Below, piece after piece: positions 9,501 to 20,973 of a DNA stretch of 64,000 nt. The stretch is taken from the NCBI GenBank assembly GCA_902629695.1, contig CACORY010000004.1, positions 1 to 64,000 on the forward strand. The letters run 5' to 3'. Each line of letters starts with the position of its first letter. The stretch's first letter is position 1. A program made the position numbers and the translations under genes. This DNA comes from an uncultured Pelagibacteraceae bacterium. GTDB taxonomy: Bacteria; Pseudomonadota; Alphaproteobacteria; Pelagibacterales; Pelagibacteraceae. The notes beneath the pieces were generated by a model, which worked only from the letters and a program-made list of their open reading frames with translations, ran no database searches and was not told the origin of the DNA.

Positions 9501-10627
9501 CTGGATCTTCATTAAATAAGAAAATTAAAGATTTAGAGTCAGGAGCAAAATTAAATTTTGAAAATATTAATAAACTTAGTATTAACGATGTCTTTAAAAT
9601 TACAACTAATAATTCAAAAGATGAAAATACTTTAAATCAGCTAAAAGATCAGTACACAAAAGCAAAACAAGACATTACCGAAAGATTTGAAGATAAGGTT
9701 TTAAAGATTAGAAGTGGCGATGATTTATTACCAAGCGTTATGAAAATGGTAAAAGTATTTGTTGCTATTAAAAGAAGATTAAGACCTGGTGATAAAATGT
9801 CAGGAAGACACGGAAACAAGGGTGTAGTTAGTAAAATTGTACCAGTTGAAGATATGCCATATAGGGAGGATGGAAGACCAGTAGATATTGTTTTAAATCC
9901 ATTAGGTGTTCCAAGCAGGATGAATGTAGGTCAAATTTTAGAAACACATTTGGGCTGGGCTTGTAAAGAATTTGGTGAAGAGGTAAAAAGATTAGTTAAT
10001 GAAAATAACAAAAGAATTGAAAAAACTGAAAAAATTTCTAGTTTCTTAAAGTCTGTTTATGGACAAGAGCTTTTTAGTGAAAAAGTAGATAAATTAAATA
10101 AAAACGAATTTAGAGATTTATGTGAGAACTTACAAAATGGAATTGCAATTTCAACACCAGTTTTCGACGGTGCGAAAGAAAAAAATGTAACAGAAATGTT
10201 AGAATTAGCAAAATTGCCAGGTTCAGGACAAACTTTTTTATGGGATGGAAGAACAGGGGAAAAATTTGATAGACCAGTCACTGTTGGTATTATTTATATG
10301 CTTAAACTTCATCATTTAGTTGAGGATAAAATTCATGCTAGATCAACAGGCCCTTATAGTTTGGTTACTCAACAACCTTTAGGTGGTAAAGCTCAACTTG
10401 GAGGACAACGTTTTGGTGAAATGGAAGTTTGGGCTTTAGAGGCATATGGCGCGTCATATACATTACAAGAAATTTTGACTGTAAAATCTGACGACGTTGC
10501 TGGTCGTGTTAAAGTTTATGAGACAATTGTTAAAGGTGAGGAAAATTTTGAGTCTGGTATACCAGAATCATTTAATGTCCTTGTAAAAGAAATTAAATCG
10601 TTAGCATTAAATGTGGAGCTGAATTAA
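6539..10627 (+). CDS. rpoB: DNA-directed RNA polymerase subunit beta
   Basis: Catalytic-core subunit of RNA polymerase. The 1362-aa protein has the full family layout, including the rifampicin-pocket region [20 protein letters not shown] with the Asp, His and Ser residues of susceptible enzymes, the [14 protein letters not shown] motif, and the C-terminal [20 protein letters not shown]. The start is chosen because [18 protein letters not shown] is the conserved proteobacterial N-terminus. The immediate upstream sequence lacks a good Shine-Dalgarno. rpoC follows after 2 bp. Confidence 0.98.
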   Translation: MQISFTEKKNIRKSFGKLKESLSIPNLIEVQKNSYKELTEFQPDAGDLTKGFDRVFKSIFPIEDLNDKATLEYVSYRLEKPKFDVEECIARGLTYSSALKCTLRLVVYEIDQENNTKDILSAKEQEVYMGEVPMMTNSGTFITNGVQRVVVNQMHRSPGVFFDHDKGKTHASGKLLFNCRVIPNRGSWLDFEYDIKDLLYFKIDRKKKILASTLLLALGFSKSDIAKEFYESEQFSYDIKSEKWKTKFNPENYKAKNFSEEVIDAKTGKVVIKLGENINYLNAKKLSNEGLKDILVSRESLFGKFLHSDIKIDESETGVLKIGTELNDTIIQQILDANIHAIKIATTNSINKGPYLLLTILNDKNNTKDEAITEIYKMLRPGEPPTIEIATQIFNNLFFSSDRYDLSDVGRVKMNSRLNLECSDKITILRNDDLIAIIHKMLDLRDGKDEVDDIDHLGNRRVRSVGELVENQARIGVYRMERAIKEKMTTLDVESAMPQDLINAKPLTVSLKDFFASSQLSQFMDQTNPLSEITHKRRVSALGPGGLTRERAGFEVRDVHPTHYGRICPIETPEGPNIGLINSLSTYAKINKYGFIESPYKRVKEGVVQDKVEYLSAMEETKFTIAQANTKIDKSGKIVEELVSCRQNLNFLLAKPETIDYIDVSPKQLVSVAASLIPFLENDDANRALMGSNMMRQAVPLLKPEAPLVGTGIESDVALDSGVTIVAKRDGIVDKIDGKRIVIKVTEEIDYTKSGVDIYNLQKFKRSNQNTCINQRPLVRVGDKVKTGDIIADGPSTKIGELALGKNVTVAFMPWQGYNFEDSILISERCVTDDVFTSVHIVEYEIMARDTKLGEEEITRDIPNVNEEALKNLDESGIVYIGAEVNAGDILVGKVTPKGDSASGPEEKLLRSIFGEKAIDVTDTSLRMSRGSSGTVVDVRVFNRHGIEKDERSITIERAEIEQVQQDKIVEEEILERSIKQRASDILSGSSLNKKIKDLESGAKLNFENINKLSINDVFKITTNNSKDENTLNQLKDQYTKAKQDITERFEDKVLKIRSGDDLLPSVMKMVKVFVAIKRRLRPGDKMSGRHGNKGVVSKIVPVEDMPYREDGRPVDIVLNPLGVPSRMNVGQILETHLGWACKEFGEEVKRLVNENNKRIEKTEKISSFLKSVYGQELFSEKVDKLNKNEFRDLCENLQNGIAISTPVFDGAKEKNVTEMLELAKLPGSGQTFLWDGRTGEKFDRPVTVGIIYMLKLHHLVEDKIHARSTGPYSLVTQQPLGGKAQLGGQRFGEMEVWALEAYGASYTLQEILTVKSDDVAGRVKVYETIVKGEENFESGIPESFNVLVKEIKSLALNVELN

Positions 10628-10629
10628 TA

Positions 10630-13600
10630 ATGAAAAAAGAATTATCAGAGTTATTTAAAAATTCAGAAATAATAGAGTCTCAAAATTTTAATAGCATTAA
10701 AATTTCTTTGGCAAGTCCTGAAAAAATAAAATCTTGGACCTATGGTGAGATAAAGAAACCAGAAACAATTAATTATAGAACTTTTAGACCTGAAAAAGAT
10801 GGACTTTTTTGTGCAAGAATATTTGGTCCAATTAAAGACTATGAGTGTTTATGCGGTAAATATAAAAGAATGAAATTTAGAGGGATAATATGTGAAAAAT
10901 GTGGTGTCGAGGTAACAAAGTCAAATGTTAGAAGAGAGAGAATGGGCCACATAAATCTTGCTACTCCTGTTGCCCATATCTGGTTTTTAAAATCTTTACC
11001 AAGCAGAATTGCTCTAGCGGTCGATATGAAATTAAAAGAAATTGAGAGAGTTTTGTACTTTGAAAATTTCATAGTAATAGAACCTGGGCTAACAGGATTA
11101 CAAAAAAATCAACTTTTAAATGAAGAGGAACTAGCAAAATACCAAGATGAATTTGGAGAAGAAGCTTTTACAGCTGGTATAGGTGCAGAGGCAGTTCTTG
11201 AAATGTTAAAAAGTTTAAATTTAGAATCTGAAAGAAAAAACCTAGTTAACTATATTAAAGAAACAAAATCAAAAGTTAATGAAGAAAGAGCAATCAAAAG
11301 ATTAAAGTTAATTGAGTCATTTATTGAAACTGGTCAAAAACCTGAGTGGATGATTATGACTGTTGTTCCTGTAATTCCACCAGAGTTAAGACCTTTAGTT
11401 CCATTAGATGGTGGAAGGTTTGCAACATCTGATCTAAACGATCTTTATAGAAGAGTAATAAATAGAAATAATCGTTTGAAAAGATTAATGGATTTAAAAG
11501 CTCCTGACATAATTGTTAGAAACGAAAAACGTATGCTCCAAGAATCTGTTGATGCACTTTTTGACAATGGAAGAAGAGGTAGAGTAATTACTGGCACAGG
11601 CAAAAGACCATTAAAATCGCTTGCCGAAATGTTAAAAGGTAAACAAGGAAGATTTAGACAAAATTTATTAGGTAAACGAGTTGATTACTCTGGTAGATCA
11701 GTAATCGTTGTAGGACCAGATCTAAAATTACATGAATGTGGTTTGCCAAAAAAAATGGCATTAGAATTATTTAAACCATTTTTATATGCTAGGTTAAATA
11801 AATTAGGGTTAGCATCAACTATCAAACAAGCAAAAAAATTGGTTGAAAAAGAAACCAATGCTGTATGGGATGCATTAGAACTTATTGTAAGAGAACACCC
11901 TGTTTTATTAAATCGGGCTCCAACTCTTCATAGACTTGGAGTTCAAGCTTTTGAACCAAAATTAATTGAAGGAGATGCAATTGAATTACATCCATTAACA
12001 TGTGCAGCTTTTAACGCAGATTTTGACGGAGATCAAATGGCAGTCCATGTACCTTTAAGTCTTGAAGCTCAATTAGAGGCAAGAATTTTGATGCTTTCAA
12101 CAAATAATATTTTATCCCCATCTAATGGGAAACCTATAATTGTACCGAGCCAAGATATGATTTTGGGTATCTATTATTTATCCCAAGAACCAGTAACTGA
12201 TAAACCAATGGGTTATTTTTTAGATGCTGATCAAATTGAATTTGCATTGTCTTCTGATCAGATTAAAGTTCATAGCACGATTATTTCAAGATTTGAGACA
12301 GTAGATGAAAAAGGTAATAAAAAATTTGAAAAATATACGTCTACTGCTGGAAGGTTTTTATTAGCAAATTTACTTCCTAAAAATTTTAATATCAAATTTT
12401 CTTTAATTGATAGGCTTTTACCTAAAAAAACTGTTTCAGAAATTATTGATGTAGTTTTTAGATTTTGTGGTCAAAAAACAACTGTAATTTTCTGTGATAA
12501 ACTGAAAGACTTAGGTTTTAAGCATGCGTTTAAAGCTGGAATTTCATTTGGTAAAGATGACTTGGTAATACCAGAAAATAAAACACAACTAATTGATGAC
12601 ACTAAAAAATTAATCGCAGATTATGAAACACAATACGCAGAAGGTTTAATTACTAGAGGTGAAAAATATAATAAAGTGGTTGATGCTTGGTCAAAGTGTA
12701 CAGATAAAGTTGCAGGTGAAATGATGAAAGGTATTTCAGCTACAGAGAAAACTTCTGAAGGACTTAAAATCAATTCAGTATTTATGATGGCTGATAGTGG
12801 TGCTAGAGGCTCAGCTGCTCAAATGAAACAATTAGCAGGAATGAGAGGATTAATTGCAAAACCATCTGGAGAAATTATTGAAAGTCCAATTACTTCAAAT
12901 TTTAAAGAGGGTTTGACTGCTCTTGAATATTTTAATTCTACTCACGGAGCTCGAAAAGGTTTAGCTGATACAGCTTTAAAAACTGCTAGTTCAGGTTATT
13001 TAACAAGAAGATTATGTGATGTCGCCCAAGACTTAACAATTACAAAAAAAAACTGTGATACCCCAGGGTTCATTGAATTATCAGAAATTTTAGAAGGGGG
13101 AAATGTTGTTGTTAGTTTATCAGAAAGAGCACTAGGGAGAGTAGCAGCTTCTGATGTAAAACATCCATTGACTGGAGATGTGATAATTAAAAAACTTTCA
13201 ATGATAGATGAGTTTGGATGTGATGAGATTGATGCAGCAGGTATAAAGTCACTAAAAGTTTTTTCTGTGATGACTTGTAGCTCAAAAGAAGGAGTTTGTG
13301 CTACCTGTTATGGAAGAGATTTATCTAGAGGTAAAATGGTCCATGTCGGCGAGGCAATTGGAATGATCTCTGCACAATCAATTGGTGAACCAGGAACTCA
13401 ATTAACCATGCGAACTTTCCACGTTGGTGGTACTGCATCAGTGAAACAAGATTCTCAAATTGTAACTAAAAATGAGGGAGTTTTGAAAATTATAAATTCA
13501 AATATTTTAGAGGACTCGAAGAAAAATCTAATAGTTATGGGTAGAAATACTCAATTATCTATTGAAGATGATAATGGAGTTCAAGTTGCAATTTATAAAG

Positions 13601-14793
13601 TTGCTTATGGTTCAAGATTATTTTTTAAAAATGGTGATAAAGTAAATGCAAACACAAAAATTTGTGAATGGGATCCATACACAACACCAGTAATTGCTGA
13701 AAAAAGTGGTATAGCAAGTTATGTAGACTTAATTGATGGAGTTACTATACAAGAAACTACTGATGATGCGACTGGTATTTCCTCAAAATCAGTTATTGAT
13801 TGGAGATCACAGTCAAAGAGTTCTGAATTAAAACCTCGTATTACATTAAGAGATGAAAAAGGAAATGTAATTAAAAAAGCAGATGATAATGAAGCAAGAT
13901 ATTATTTAGTTCCTGATTCAATTTTATCAGTAAAAGATGGTCAAAAAGTTTCAGCAGGAGATGTAATTGCACGACTACCTAAAGAGACAACTAAAACAAA
14001 AGATATTACTGGAGGTCTTCCAAGAGTAGCAGAATTATTTGAGGCTAGAAAAGCAAAAGATAGTGCAATAATAGCAGAGAATGATGGACAAGTTGTTTTT
14101 GGTAAAGAGGTACGTGGCAAACAAAGAGTTTCAATTGTTCCTGAAGATGGATCTGAACCCTCAAATTATTTAATTCCTAAGGGTAAACATATTAATTTTA
14201 ATCAGGGTGAAAAAATTAAAAAAGGTGAATATCTTCTAGATGGCCAACCTCTTCCGCATGATATTTTAAGAATAATGGGAATAAAAGATTTAACAGAATA
14301 TTTCGTTAATCAAGTCCAAGAAGTTTATAGATTACAGGGAGTAATTATAAATGATAAGCATATTGAAACGATTTTAAGACAAATGCTTAAAAAAGTTGAA
14401 ATTAAATCTTCAGGTGATTCATCATATTTGCCTGGTGAAATTGTTGATCGAATAAAATTCGAAAATATGAACGAAAAATTAAAATCTGAAGGAAAAAAAC
14501 CTGCTCTTGGTGAAAGAGTATTAATGGGTATTACTAAAGCATCATTACAGACTGAGTCATTTATATCTGCTGCATCATTCCAAGAGACTACTAGAGTACT
14601 TACAGATGCTGCAATAAAAGGTAAAGTTGATCCTTTGAATGGTCTTAAAGAAAATGTAATTGTAGGTAGATTAGTTCCTGCTGGCACTGGAAATATTAAG
14701 AACAAGTGGAATAAAAAAGCTCTTGAGGATGATAATAAATTCTTGTCAGAACAGGAGAAGATAGAGCCTTCTGAAAGCCAGACAAATCAGTAA
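10630..14793 (+). CDS. rpoC: DNA-directed RNA polymerase subunit beta'
   Basis: Largest RNA polymerase subunit, holding the active-site magnesium. The 1387-aa protein has the N-terminal zinc ribbon ([19 protein letters not shown] near residue 70), the catalytic [12 protein letters not shown] near residue 460, the second zinc site [11 protein letters not shown], and the trigger-loop region [19 protein letters not shown]. Length and domain order are normal. It is separated by 2 bp from rpoB and followed by a 166-bp spacer with a candidate promoter and leader before rpsL. Confidence 0.98.
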   Translation: MKKELSELFKNSEIIESQNFNSIKISLASPEKIKSWTYGEIKKPETINYRTFRPEKDGLFCARIFGPIKDYECLCGKYKRMKFRGIICEKCGVEVTKSNVRRERMGHINLATPVAHIWFLKSLPSRIALAVDMKLKEIERVLYFENFIVIEPGLTGLQKNQLLNEEELAKYQDEFGEEAFTAGIGAEAVLEMLKSLNLESERKNLVNYIKETKSKVNEERAIKRLKLIESFIETGQKPEWMIMTVVPVIPPELRPLVPLDGGRFATSDLNDLYRRVINRNNRLKRLMDLKAPDIIVRNEKRMLQESVDALFDNGRRGRVITGTGKRPLKSLAEMLKGKQGRFRQNLLGKRVDYSGRSVIVVGPDLKLHECGLPKKMALELFKPFLYARLNKLGLASTIKQAKKLVEKETNAVWDALELIVREHPVLLNRAPTLHRLGVQAFEPKLIEGDAIELHPLTCAAFNADFDGDQMAVHVPLSLEAQLEARILMLSTNNILSPSNGKPIIVPSQDMILGIYYLSQEPVTDKPMGYFLDADQIEFALSSDQIKVHSTIISRFETVDEKGNKKFEKYTSTAGRFLLANLLPKNFNIKFSLIDRLLPKKTVSEIIDVVFRFCGQKTTVIFCDKLKDLGFKHAFKAGISFGKDDLVIPENKTQLIDDTKKLIADYETQYAEGLITRGEKYNKVVDAWSKCTDKVAGEMMKGISATEKTSEGLKINSVFMMADSGARGSAAQMKQLAGMRGLIAKPSGEIIESPITSNFKEGLTALEYFNSTHGARKGLADTALKTASSGYLTRRLCDVAQDLTITKKNCDTPGFIELSEILEGGNVVVSLSERALGRVAASDVKHPLTGDVIIKKLSMIDEFGCDEIDAAGIKSLKVFSVMTCSSKEGVCATCYGRDLSRGKMVHVGEAIGMISAQSIGEPGTQLTMRTFHVGGTASVKQDSQIVTKNEGVLKIINSNILEDSKKNLIVMGRNTQLSIEDDNGVQVAIYKVAYGSRLFFKNGDKVNANTKICEWDPYTTPVIAEKSGIASYVDLIDGVTIQETTDDATGISSKSVIDWRSQSKSSELKPRITLRDEKGNVIKKADDNEARYYLVPDSILSVKDGQKVSAGDVIARLPKETTKTKDITGGLPRVAELFEARKAKDSAIIAENDGQVVFGKEVRGKQRVSIVPEDGSEPSNYLIPKGKHINFNQGEKIKKGEYLLDGQPLPHDILRIMGIKDLTEYFVNQVQEVYRLQGVIINDKHIETILRQMLKKVEIKSSGDSSYLPGEIVDRIKFENMNEKLKSEGKKPALGERVLMGITKASLQTESFISAASFQETTRVLTDAAIKGKVDPLNGLKENVIVGRLVPAGTGNIKNKWNKKALEDDNKFLSEQEKIEPSESQTNQ

Positions 14794-14822
14794 AAATAAG
14801 TATTAAAATCAATAGTTTTAGT

Positions 14823-14850
14823 TTGACAAAATCAAATTAATAAGTAATTT
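14823..14850 (+). promoter_or_regulatory. Candidate promoter for the rpsL-rpsG-fusA (str) and S10 genes
   Basis: A perfect TTGACA (14823-14828) is followed after 16 bp by TAATTT (14845-14850). The predicted start point (about 14856) coincides with the 5' strand of the leader's closing stem. It lies in the 166-bp rpoC-rpsL gap, the largest gap in the ribosomal block. Confidence 0.55.
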
Positions 14851-14853
14851 GGC

Positions 14854-14936
14854 GATATTTTTGGTTGGAACGTAGTACTACTTAACGTACTAAACGCTGC
14901 CATAATAACCTGTCAGTTATTTCACTCAAAAATATT
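14854..14936 (+). promoter_or_regulatory. Predicted structured 5' leader RNA of rpsL
   Basis: The sequence can fold into a three-way junction. The closing stem P1 pairs ATATTTTTGG (14855-14864) with TCAAAAATAT (14926-14935). P2 pairs CGT-AGTAC (14871-14878) with GTACT-AA-ACG (14887-14896, AA bulged). P3 pairs AATAAC (14904-14909) with GTTATT (14916-14921). P1 ends 24 nt before the rpsL ATG. A role in ribosomal-protein autoregulation is an inference; no T-run makes it a terminator. No known leader family is claimed. Confidence 0.55.
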
Positions 14937-14959
14937 AACTAATTTAAAAAATAAGAATT

Positions 14960-15331
14960 ATGCCAACGATTAATCAGTTGTTAAAAAAAAAAAGAGTAAA
15001 ACAAATTACCAGGAATAAAGTACCTGCTCTTGAAAAACAACCTTTGAAAAGAGGTGTATGTGTGAAAGTTTATACAACTACTCCCAAGAAACCTAATTCA
15101 GCTTTAAGAAAAGTTGCTAGAGTGAGATTATCCAATGGTTTTGAAGTTACAGCTTATATACCTGGTGAAGGACATAATTTACAAGAACACTCAGTTGTTT
15201 TAATAAGAGGTGGAAGAGTAAAAGATTTGCCGGGTGTTAGGTACCATATTTTAAGAGGAAACTTAGATACTCAAGGTGTTGCGAATAGAAAAAAAAGAAG
15301 ATCTTTATACGGAACAAAAAAAGGTAAATAA
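14960..15331 (+). CDS. rpsL: 30S ribosomal protein S12
   Basis: Decoding-centre protein controlling accuracy. The 123-aa sequence has [18 protein letters not shown], including the Lys whose change gives streptomycin resistance, and [17 protein letters not shown] with the second such Lys and the Asp that is often methylthiolated. It is the first gene after the structured leader and starts the rpsL-rpsG-fusA order. Confidence 0.98.
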   Translation: MPTINQLLKKKRVKQITRNKVPALEKQPLKRGVCVKVYTTTPKKPNSALRKVARVRLSNGFEVTAYIPGEGHNLQEHSVVLIRGGRVKDLPGVRYHILRGNLDTQGVANRKKRRSLYGTKKGK

Positions 15332-15333
15332 CA

Positions 15334-15804
15334 ATGTCCAGAAAAAAAACTCAGCCTAAAAAAAATATTGTTCCAGATCCAAAGTATAATTCCACTATAA
15401 TTCCAAAATTAATAAATAATATTATGTATGATGGTAAGAGAGGTGTAGCAGCTAAGATTGTTTATGATGCTATTGAAAAAATCAAAACAAAATCTAAAGA
15501 AGATCCAATTAATATTTTTAATGAAGCGATTAATAACATCAAACCTACTGTCGAAGTAAGATCTAGAAGAGTTGGTGGAGCAACTTATCAAGTTCCAGTT
15601 GAGGTAAAAAGTAAAAGAGCTCAAGCTCTTGCAATAAGATGGTTAGTTGATTCAGCAAGAAAAAGAAAAGATAAGTATATGTCAGATAAAATTTTCAGTG
15701 AACTTTTTGATGCTTATGAAAAAAAAGGTGCTGCTGTAAAAAAAAGAGAAGATGTACACAAAATGGCAGAGTCGAATAAAGCCTTTGCACACTTTAGATG
15801 GTAA
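15334..15804 (+). CDS. rpsG: 30S ribosomal protein S7
   Basis: Primary 16S rRNA-binding protein of the small-subunit head; in E. coli it is the translational repressor of the str operon. The 156-aa protein contains KPTVEVRSRRVGGATYQVPV and ends with HKMAESNKAFAHFRW. It starts 2 bp after the rpsL stop, which favours translational coupling. Confidence 0.97.
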   Translation: MSRKKTQPKKNIVPDPKYNSTIIPKLINNIMYDGKRGVAAKIVYDAIEKIKTKSKEDPINIFNEAINNIKPTVEVRSRRVGGATYQVPVEVKSKRAQALAIRWLVDSARKRKDKYMSDKIFSELFDAYEKKGAAVKKREDVHKMAESNKAFAHFRW

Positions 15805-15810
15805 TATTTT

Positions 15811-17889
15811 ATGGCTAGATCACATACATTAGATAAATATAGAAACATTGGGATCATGGCTCATATCGATGCTGGTAAAACTACTACTACTGAAAGAATT
15901 TTATATTATACAGGAAAAAGTCATAAAATAGGTGAGGTACATGATGGTGCTGCCACAATGGACTGGATGGAACAAGAGCAGGAGAGAGGAATAACAATTA
16001 CCTCTGCAGCTACTACATGTTTTTGGCAAGATCATAGAATTAATATTATAGATACTCCAGGTCACGTTGATTTTACTATTGAAGTTGAAAGATCATTAAA
16101 AGTTTTAGATGGAGCTGTAGCTGTATTTGATGGTGTAGCAGGTGTAGAGCCACAATCCGAAACAGTATGGAGACAAGCTGATAAATATAAAGTTCCAAGA
16201 ATTTGTTTTGTTAATAAATTAGATAGAACTGGAGCTGACTTCTTTAGATGCGTTGATATGATTAAAGATAGATTAGGAGCTAAGCCATTAGTTTTACAAA
16301 TTCCGGTTGGAATTGAAGCATCATTAACAGGTGTTGTAGACCTAGTAAAAATGAAAGCTCAAATTTGGAAAAATGAAGCCTTAGGCGCAGAGTGGGAATA
16401 CAAAGATATACCTGATGATTTAAAAGAATTAGCTAACAAATATAGAACAGAATTAGTTGAAATTGCAGTTGAGCAAGATGAAAAATTAATGGAAAGTTAT
16501 TTAAATGGTGATGAAATTAAAGAAGATGACCTTAAAAAATGTATAAGAAAAGGAACATTAAATTTTGATTTTGTTCCAGTTTTAACTGGATCAGCATTCA
16601 AAAATAAAGGTGTTCAACCATTATTAGACGCTGTTGTAAACTATTTACCAAGCCCTTTAGATATTGGTTCAATTAAAGGCACAAAAGTTGGATCTGATGA
16701 AGAAGTGGAAATGAAATTTGATGATAATGCAGCATTTTCTGCATTAGCATTTAAAGTTGCCAATGATCCATTCGTTGGATCTTTAACGTTTATAAGGATT
16801 TATTCTGGAACCATTAAATCTGGTACTGCAATATATAATTCTTCTACTGATAAAGAAGAGAGAGTAGGAAGAATGTTACTTATGCATGCAAATTCTCGAG
16901 AAGATATTAAAGAAGCAAATGCGGGTGATATAGTTTCGTTAGCTGGTCTTAAAAATACAATGACGGGACATACTTTGTGTAATAAAGAAAATTTAGTTTT
17001 ATTAGAGCCAATGGAATTTCCTGATCCAGTTATTGAAATCGCTGTAGAGCCAAAAACAAAAGGTGACCAAGAGAAGATGGGAGAGGCTTTGGCAAGATTA
17101 GCAAAAGAGGATCCATCATTTAGAGTTTCTTCGGATGAAGAGTCGGGACAAACAATAATCAAGGGTATGGGTGAATTACACTTAGATATTATCGTTGATA
17201 GAATGAAAAGAGAATTCAAAGTTGAGGCAAATGTTGGAGCTCCACAAGTTGCTTATAGAGAAACTATTGAGAAATCTGCTGAATTTGAATACATCCATAA
17301 AAAACAAAGTGGTGGTGCTGGACAGTTTGCTAAAGTAAAACTTTTTGTCGAGCCACAAGAACCTGGTGAAGGAAGACTTGTCGAAAGTGCAATTAAAGGT
17401 GGTGCAATTCCAAAGGAGTTTATACCTGGTGTAGAAAAAGGCATAGAAACAGTTTCTGATAGTGGAATTTTAGCTGGATTTCCAATGATTGATTATAAAG
17501 TAACGATAGTAGATGGATTGCATCATGATGTTGACTCGAGTGTATTAGCTTTTGAATTAGCAAGTAGAGCTTGTTTTAAACAAGCTTGTACTAATGGTGG
17601 ATTAAAATTATTAGAGCCTATTATGCGAGTTGAGGTCGTGACACCTGAAGATTATATGGGAGATGTTATTGGTGATTTAAATAGTAGAAGAGGTCAAATT
17701 AGCACTCAAGAACAAAGAGGTAATGCTACTGTAATAACTGCTATGGTTCCTTTAGCTAATATGTTTGGATATATAAACAATTTAAGATCGATGTCTCAAG
17801 GTAGAGCTCAATACTCCATGTTTTTTGATCATTATTCAAAAGTACCACAAAATGTACAGGACGAAGTAACTAAGAAAGTAGCTGGGTAA
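15811..17889 (+). CDS. fusA: Translation elongation factor G
   Basis: GTPase that drives ribosomal translocation and, with RRF, subunit recycling. The 692-aa protein has [19 protein letters not shown] as P-loop, [17 protein letters not shown], and domain IV with the [16 protein letters not shown] region. It begins 6 bp after rpsG. Unlike the arrangement in many proteobacteria, rpsJ and not tuf follows it directly. Confidence 0.98.
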   Translation: MARSHTLDKYRNIGIMAHIDAGKTTTTERILYYTGKSHKIGEVHDGAATMDWMEQEQERGITITSAATTCFWQDHRINIIDTPGHVDFTIEVERSLKVLDGAVAVFDGVAGVEPQSETVWRQADKYKVPRICFVNKLDRTGADFFRCVDMIKDRLGAKPLVLQIPVGIEASLTGVVDLVKMKAQIWKNEALGAEWEYKDIPDDLKELANKYRTELVEIAVEQDEKLMESYLNGDEIKEDDLKKCIRKGTLNFDFVPVLTGSAFKNKGVQPLLDAVVNYLPSPLDIGSIKGTKVGSDEEVEMKFDDNAAFSALAFKVANDPFVGSLTFIRIYSGTIKSGTAIYNSSTDKEERVGRMLLMHANSREDIKEANAGDIVSLAGLKNTMTGHTLCNKENLVLLEPMEFPDPVIEIAVEPKTKGDQEKMGEALARLAKEDPSFRVSSDEESGQTIIKGMGELHLDIIVDRMKREFKVEANVGAPQVAYRETIEKSAEFEYIHKKQSGGAGQFAKVKLFVEPQEPGEGRLVESAIKGGAIPKEFIPGVEKGIETVSDSGILAGFPMIDYKVTIVDGLHHDVDSSVLAFELASRACFKQACTNGGLKLLEPIMRVEVVTPEDYMGDVIGDLNSRRGQISTQEQRGNATVITAMVPLANMFGYINNLRSMSQGRAQYSMFFDHYSKVPQNVQDEVTKKVAG

Positions 17890-17890
17890 T

Positions 17891-18199
17891 ATGGAAAAGC
17901 AAAATATAAGAATTAAACTTAGGGCGTATGATAATAAAATTCTAGATGCTTCTACTGAAGAAATAGTAAATACTGTAAAAAGAACGGGAGCTACTATAAA
18001 AGGTCCTATACCATTACCAACAAGAATTGAAAGATATACAGTTCTTAGATCACCCCATATTGATAAGAAAAGTAGAGAACAATTTGAGTCTAGAACACAT
18101 AAAAGATTAATTGATATTATTGAACCAACCCCACAAACTGTTGAAGCTCTCATGAAATTGGACCTAGCTTCAGGTGTAGACGTGGAGATTAAGATATAA
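17891..18199 (+). CDS. rpsJ: 30S ribosomal protein S10
   Basis: Small-subunit head protein (also NusE in antitermination complexes). The 102-aa sequence shows [14 protein letters not shown] at the N-terminus and [20 protein letters not shown] in the loop region. Its ATG lies one base after the fusA stop, so the S10 gene run is joined to the str genes with no room for a separate promoter. Confidence 0.97.
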   Translation: MEKQNIRIKLRAYDNKILDASTEEIVNTVKRTGATIKGPIPLPTRIERYTVLRSPHIDKKSREQFESRTHKRLIDIIEPTPQTVEALMKLDLASGVDVEIKI

Positions 18200-18201
18200 T
18201 T

Positions 18202-18912
18202 ATGAATGAAATAGCTTTACTAGGAAAGAAACTTGGTATGACAAGAGAGTTTTATAAGACTGGTCAACTGGTGCCAGTAACTGTCTTGAAAATGGAAAAA
18301 GCAAGAGTAATTCAAGTAATTGATCAAGAAAAGAGAGGTTACAAGGCAGTTCAACTAGGCTACGGCAAAATTAAAAATTCAAAATTGACAAAGGCTATGA
18401 AGGGTTATTTTACAAAAAAGAATACTGAGGCAAAAAAAAGATTAAAAGAGTTTAGAGTTATTAGTACAGAAAATTTTAAAGAGGGAAATGAGTTTGGATT
18501 AGAAATATTTAAGGATATTAAATTTGTAGACACTAAATCAAAAACAATTGGTAAAGGATTTGCAGGGGCAATGAAAAGACATAATTTTGGTGGATTAAGA
18601 GCAACTCATGGTGTTTCTATATCTCACAGATCTCATGGTTCAACTGGCCAAAGACAAGATCCAGGTAAAGTCTTTAAAGGAAAAAAAATGGCCGGTCATA
18701 TGGGAGACAAACTGAGAACTATGCAAAATATAGAAATTATTAAAACAGATTTAGAAAATGAACTTTTATATCTAAAAGGATCGATACCAGGATCAAAAAA
18801 TTCAGAAGTATTAGTTAAAGGATCTGTAAAAAACATTAAAAAATTAACAATTGCTGAAAAAGCTAAAGCTGCTGAAATTGCTAAAAAAACACCAGAGAAA
18901 AAGAAAAAATAA
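18202..18912 (+). CDS. rplC: 50S ribosomal protein L3
   Basis: Early-assembly protein reaching the peptidyl-transferase centre. The 236-aa protein has GKKLGMTREF at the N-terminus and the loop HGVSISHRSHGSTGQRQDPG carrying the Gln that is methylated in some bacteria. The C-terminal 25-30 residues are a Lys/Ala-rich extension (ending TPEKKKK) beyond the usual end. Confidence 0.97.
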   Translation: MNEIALLGKKLGMTREFYKTGQLVPVTVLKMEKARVIQVIDQEKRGYKAVQLGYGKIKNSKLTKAMKGYFTKKNTEAKKRLKEFRVISTENFKEGNEFGLEIFKDIKFVDTKSKTIGKGFAGAMKRHNFGGLRATHGVSISHRSHGSTGQRQDPGKVFKGKKMAGHMGDKLRTMQNIEIIKTDLENELLYLKGSIPGSKNSEVLVKGSVKNIKKLTIAEKAKAAEIAKKTPEKKKK

Positions 18913-19535
18913 TGAAAGTAGAAAAATTAAATTTAAATGGAAAAAAAGATTCTATCGAGCTTTTAGATAAAATTTTTTCAGTCAAGATAAATTCAAAACT
19001 GGTAAATAGTGTTCTTTATAAAACAAACGCTAATTACAAAGGTCGACATGCTAAGACAAAACAACAAAATGAAGTTTCAGGTCCTACATCTAAAATTTAT
19101 GCTCAAAAAGGCACAGGTAATGCAAGACATGCAAGTAGAAAAGCTCCTATTTTTGTTGGTGGTGGTATAGCTCATGGTCCAAAAGGTGAGTCATCCTATA
19201 AAAAGAGAAAATTAAACAAAAGTGAAAAAAAACAAAGCATTGCCTCTTTATTTAGTGAAAAAATTAAGAATAAAAATCTTTTAATTTTTAATGATTTTGT
19301 ATCAGAAATTAAAAAAACAAAAGAGATGAATATCATTATTAAAAAATTTGATATTACAAATTCATTAATAATTTTAGATAAAGTTTCAAAAGATAAAATT
19401 GAAAAATCTATAAGAAATATTCCAAATATTAAAGTGACAGATATAAATCATTTTAGTGCATTTGATATTGTCAAATTTAAAAAAGTTGTCTTTACAGAGA
19501 GCTCAGTTAAAGAACTAGAAAAGAGGTATGCTTAA
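18912..19535 (+). CDS. rplD: 50S ribosomal protein L4
   Basis: Exit-tunnel protein; in E. coli it autoregulates the S10 operon. The 207-aa sequence has the tunnel loop QKGTGNARHASRKAPIFVGG (about residues 67-87), the most conserved part of the family. It overlaps the rplC stop by one base. The stop codon falls just before the preferred rplW ATG. Confidence 0.97.
   Translation: MKVEKLNLNGKKDSIELLDKIFSVKINSKLVNSVLYKTNANYKGRHAKTKQQNEVSGPTSKIYAQKGTGNARHASRKAPIFVGGGIAHGPKGESSYKKRKLNKSEKKQSIASLFSEKIKNKNLLIFNDFVSEIKKTKEMNIIIKKFDITNSLIILDKVSKDKIEKSIRNIPNIKVTDINHFSAFDIVKFKKVVFTESSVKELEKRYA
19521..19526 (+). promoter_or_regulatory. Shine-Dalgarno site that favours the downstream rplW start
   Basis: AAGAGG at the end of rplD lies 10 nt before the ATG at 19537 but only 1 nt before the ATG at 19528. 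The usual spacing therefore supports 19537 as the real rplW start. Confidence 0.5.
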
Positions 19536-19536
19536 T

Positions 19537-19830
19537 ATGAATAAAATTCATTTATACGATAAGATTTTATCACCTCAAGTAACAGAGAAATCGACTAATT
19601 TGTCTGAACAAAATAAAATTGTATTTAAGGTACCATCAGCAGCCAATAAGAAAAATTTAAAATCAAATATTGAAAAAATTTTCAAAGTAAATGTTACTAA
19701 AATAAATATTATCAACAAACAAAGTAGAACAAAATTAACAAGAGGAAGAAAAACTAAAGTTTCAGGATTTAAAAAAGCGATAGTTACATTAAAAAAAGGT
19801 CAAAGTATTGATCTAACAACAGGAATATAA
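19537..19830 (+). CDS. rplW: 50S ribosomal protein L23
   Basis: Binds near the tunnel exit and docks trigger factor and SRP. The protein (97 aa from the chosen start) begins MNKIHLYDKILSPQVTEKS, matching the family N-terminus, and has the RTKLTRGRKTKVSGFKKA loop. The ORF-track start at 19528 adds MLN and overlaps rplD; the Shine-Dalgarno spacing favours 19537. Confidence 0.95.
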   Translation: MNKIHLYDKILSPQVTEKSTNLSEQNKIVFKVPSAANKKNLKSNIEKIFKVNVTKINIINKQSRTKLTRGRKTKVSGFKKAIVTLKKGQSIDLTTGI

Positions 19831-19831
19831 A

Positions 19832-20671
19832 ATGGCACTAAAAACTTTTAAACCTTACACAAAATCAACAAGAGGAACAATTCTTGTGGATCGAAATGGT
19901 CTTTGGAAAGGAAAACCTTTTAAATCTTTAGTTTCACCAAAAAACTCAATGAAAGGTAGAAATAATTATGGACGAATAACTTCTGTTAACAGAGCAGGGG
20001 GTCATAAAAAAATGTATAGACATGTCGATTTTTATAGAAAAAAATTTGATATGCCAGCAATTGTGGAAAGAATTGAATATGATCCAAATAGATCTTGTTA
20101 CATTATGTTAGTAAAATTTGATGATAATTCACATGCTTATTATCTAGCACCTCAAAAAATTAAAGTTGGAGACAAAATTGAAAATGGATCTAAAAAAGAA
20201 ATTAAAGTTGGAAATTGTATGCCATTACAAGATATTCCAGTTGGTATTAATATTCATAATGTTGAAATTCAGCCAGGAGGTGGTGGAAAAATTGCAAGGT
20301 CTGCAGGAACTTCAGTCACCATAAGTGGTTTAGATGGAAATTATACTTTGATTAAGTTAGCCTCTGGAGAGGTGAGAAAAATTGATTCAAGATCTTTAGC
20401 TACAATTGGAGTTTTAAGTAATCCAGACCAAAAAAATATCAAAATTGGTAAAGCAGGTAGATCTAGATGGCTTGGCAGAAAACCTCATACACGAGGAGTT
20501 GTAAAAAACCCTGTTGATCACCCACATGGAGGTGGTGAAGGAAAAACAGCTGGGGGTAGACACCCAGTTTCTCCAACAGGTCAATCAGCAAAAGGTTTAA
20601 AAACAAGAGATAACAAAAGAACAGATAAATTTATAGTTAGAAGAAGAAATAAAAGAAAGGATACAAAATAA
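19832..20671 (+). CDS. rplB: 50S ribosomal protein L2
   Basis: Peptidyl-transferase-centre and subunit-bridge protein. The 279-aa sequence includes [19 protein letters not shown] and the near-invariant [20 protein letters not shown] (about residues 225-245) with the conserved His. It starts 1 bp after the rplW stop and overlaps rpsS by one base. Confidence 0.98.
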   Translation: MALKTFKPYTKSTRGTILVDRNGLWKGKPFKSLVSPKNSMKGRNNYGRITSVNRAGGHKKMYRHVDFYRKKFDMPAIVERIEYDPNRSCYIMLVKFDDNSHAYYLAPQKIKVGDKIENGSKKEIKVGNCMPLQDIPVGINIHNVEIQPGGGGKIARSAGTSVTISGLDGNYTLIKLASGEVRKIDSRSLATIGVLSNPDQKNIKIGKAGRSRWLGRKPHTRGVVKNPVDHPHGGGEGKTAGGRHPVSPTGQSAKGLKTRDNKRTDKFIVRRRNKRKDTK

Positions 20672-20970
20672 TGGCAAGAGCTGTGTGGAAGGGGCCTTTT
20701 GTTGAGCTTAATTTGATCAAAAAAGTTGATAAATATAAAGCTGACTCAAAAAAAATACCTATTAAAACATGGTCTAGAAAGTCAACAATTATTCCTGACT
20801 TCGTAGGAGTAAGTTTTTTAATTTATAATGGAAAAAAATTCATTCCAATAACTATTTCGGAGGATATGGTTGGGCATAAGTTAGGAGAATTTGCACCAAC
20901 TAGAACTTTTTTTGGACATACACCAGCTGATAAAAAAGCAAAACCAGCAGAAGCGGATGAAAAAAAATAA
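20671..20970 (+). CDS. rpsS: 30S ribosomal protein S19
   Basis: Small-subunit head protein that forms a complex with S13. The 99-aa sequence has [17 protein letters not shown] and [25 protein letters not shown] short Lys/Ala/Glu-rich tail extends a few residues past the usual end. The one-base overlap with rplB follows the S10-operon order. Confidence 0.96.
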   Translation: MARAVWKGPFVELNLIKKVDKYKADSKKIPIKTWSRKSTIIPDFVGVSFLIYNGKKFIPITISEDMVGHKLGEFAPTRTFFGHTPADKKAKPAEADEKK

Positions 20971-20973
20971 GAT

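Noticed and set aside
14325-14705. 126-aa antisense ORF in rpoC
   Set aside because: Shadow of conserved rpoC C-terminal sequence; no own signals.
14794-14830. Intrinsic terminator after rpoC
   Set aside because: TTAAAA and TTTTAG can form a weak A/T-only hairpin, but there is no GC stem and no terminal T-run of use.
16800-17219. 139-aa antisense ORF in fusA
   Set aside because: Shadow of the EF-G central domains.
17889-17891. Truncated or fused second tuf after fusA
   Set aside because: fusA and rpsJ are separated by one base; no EF-Tu fragment is present.
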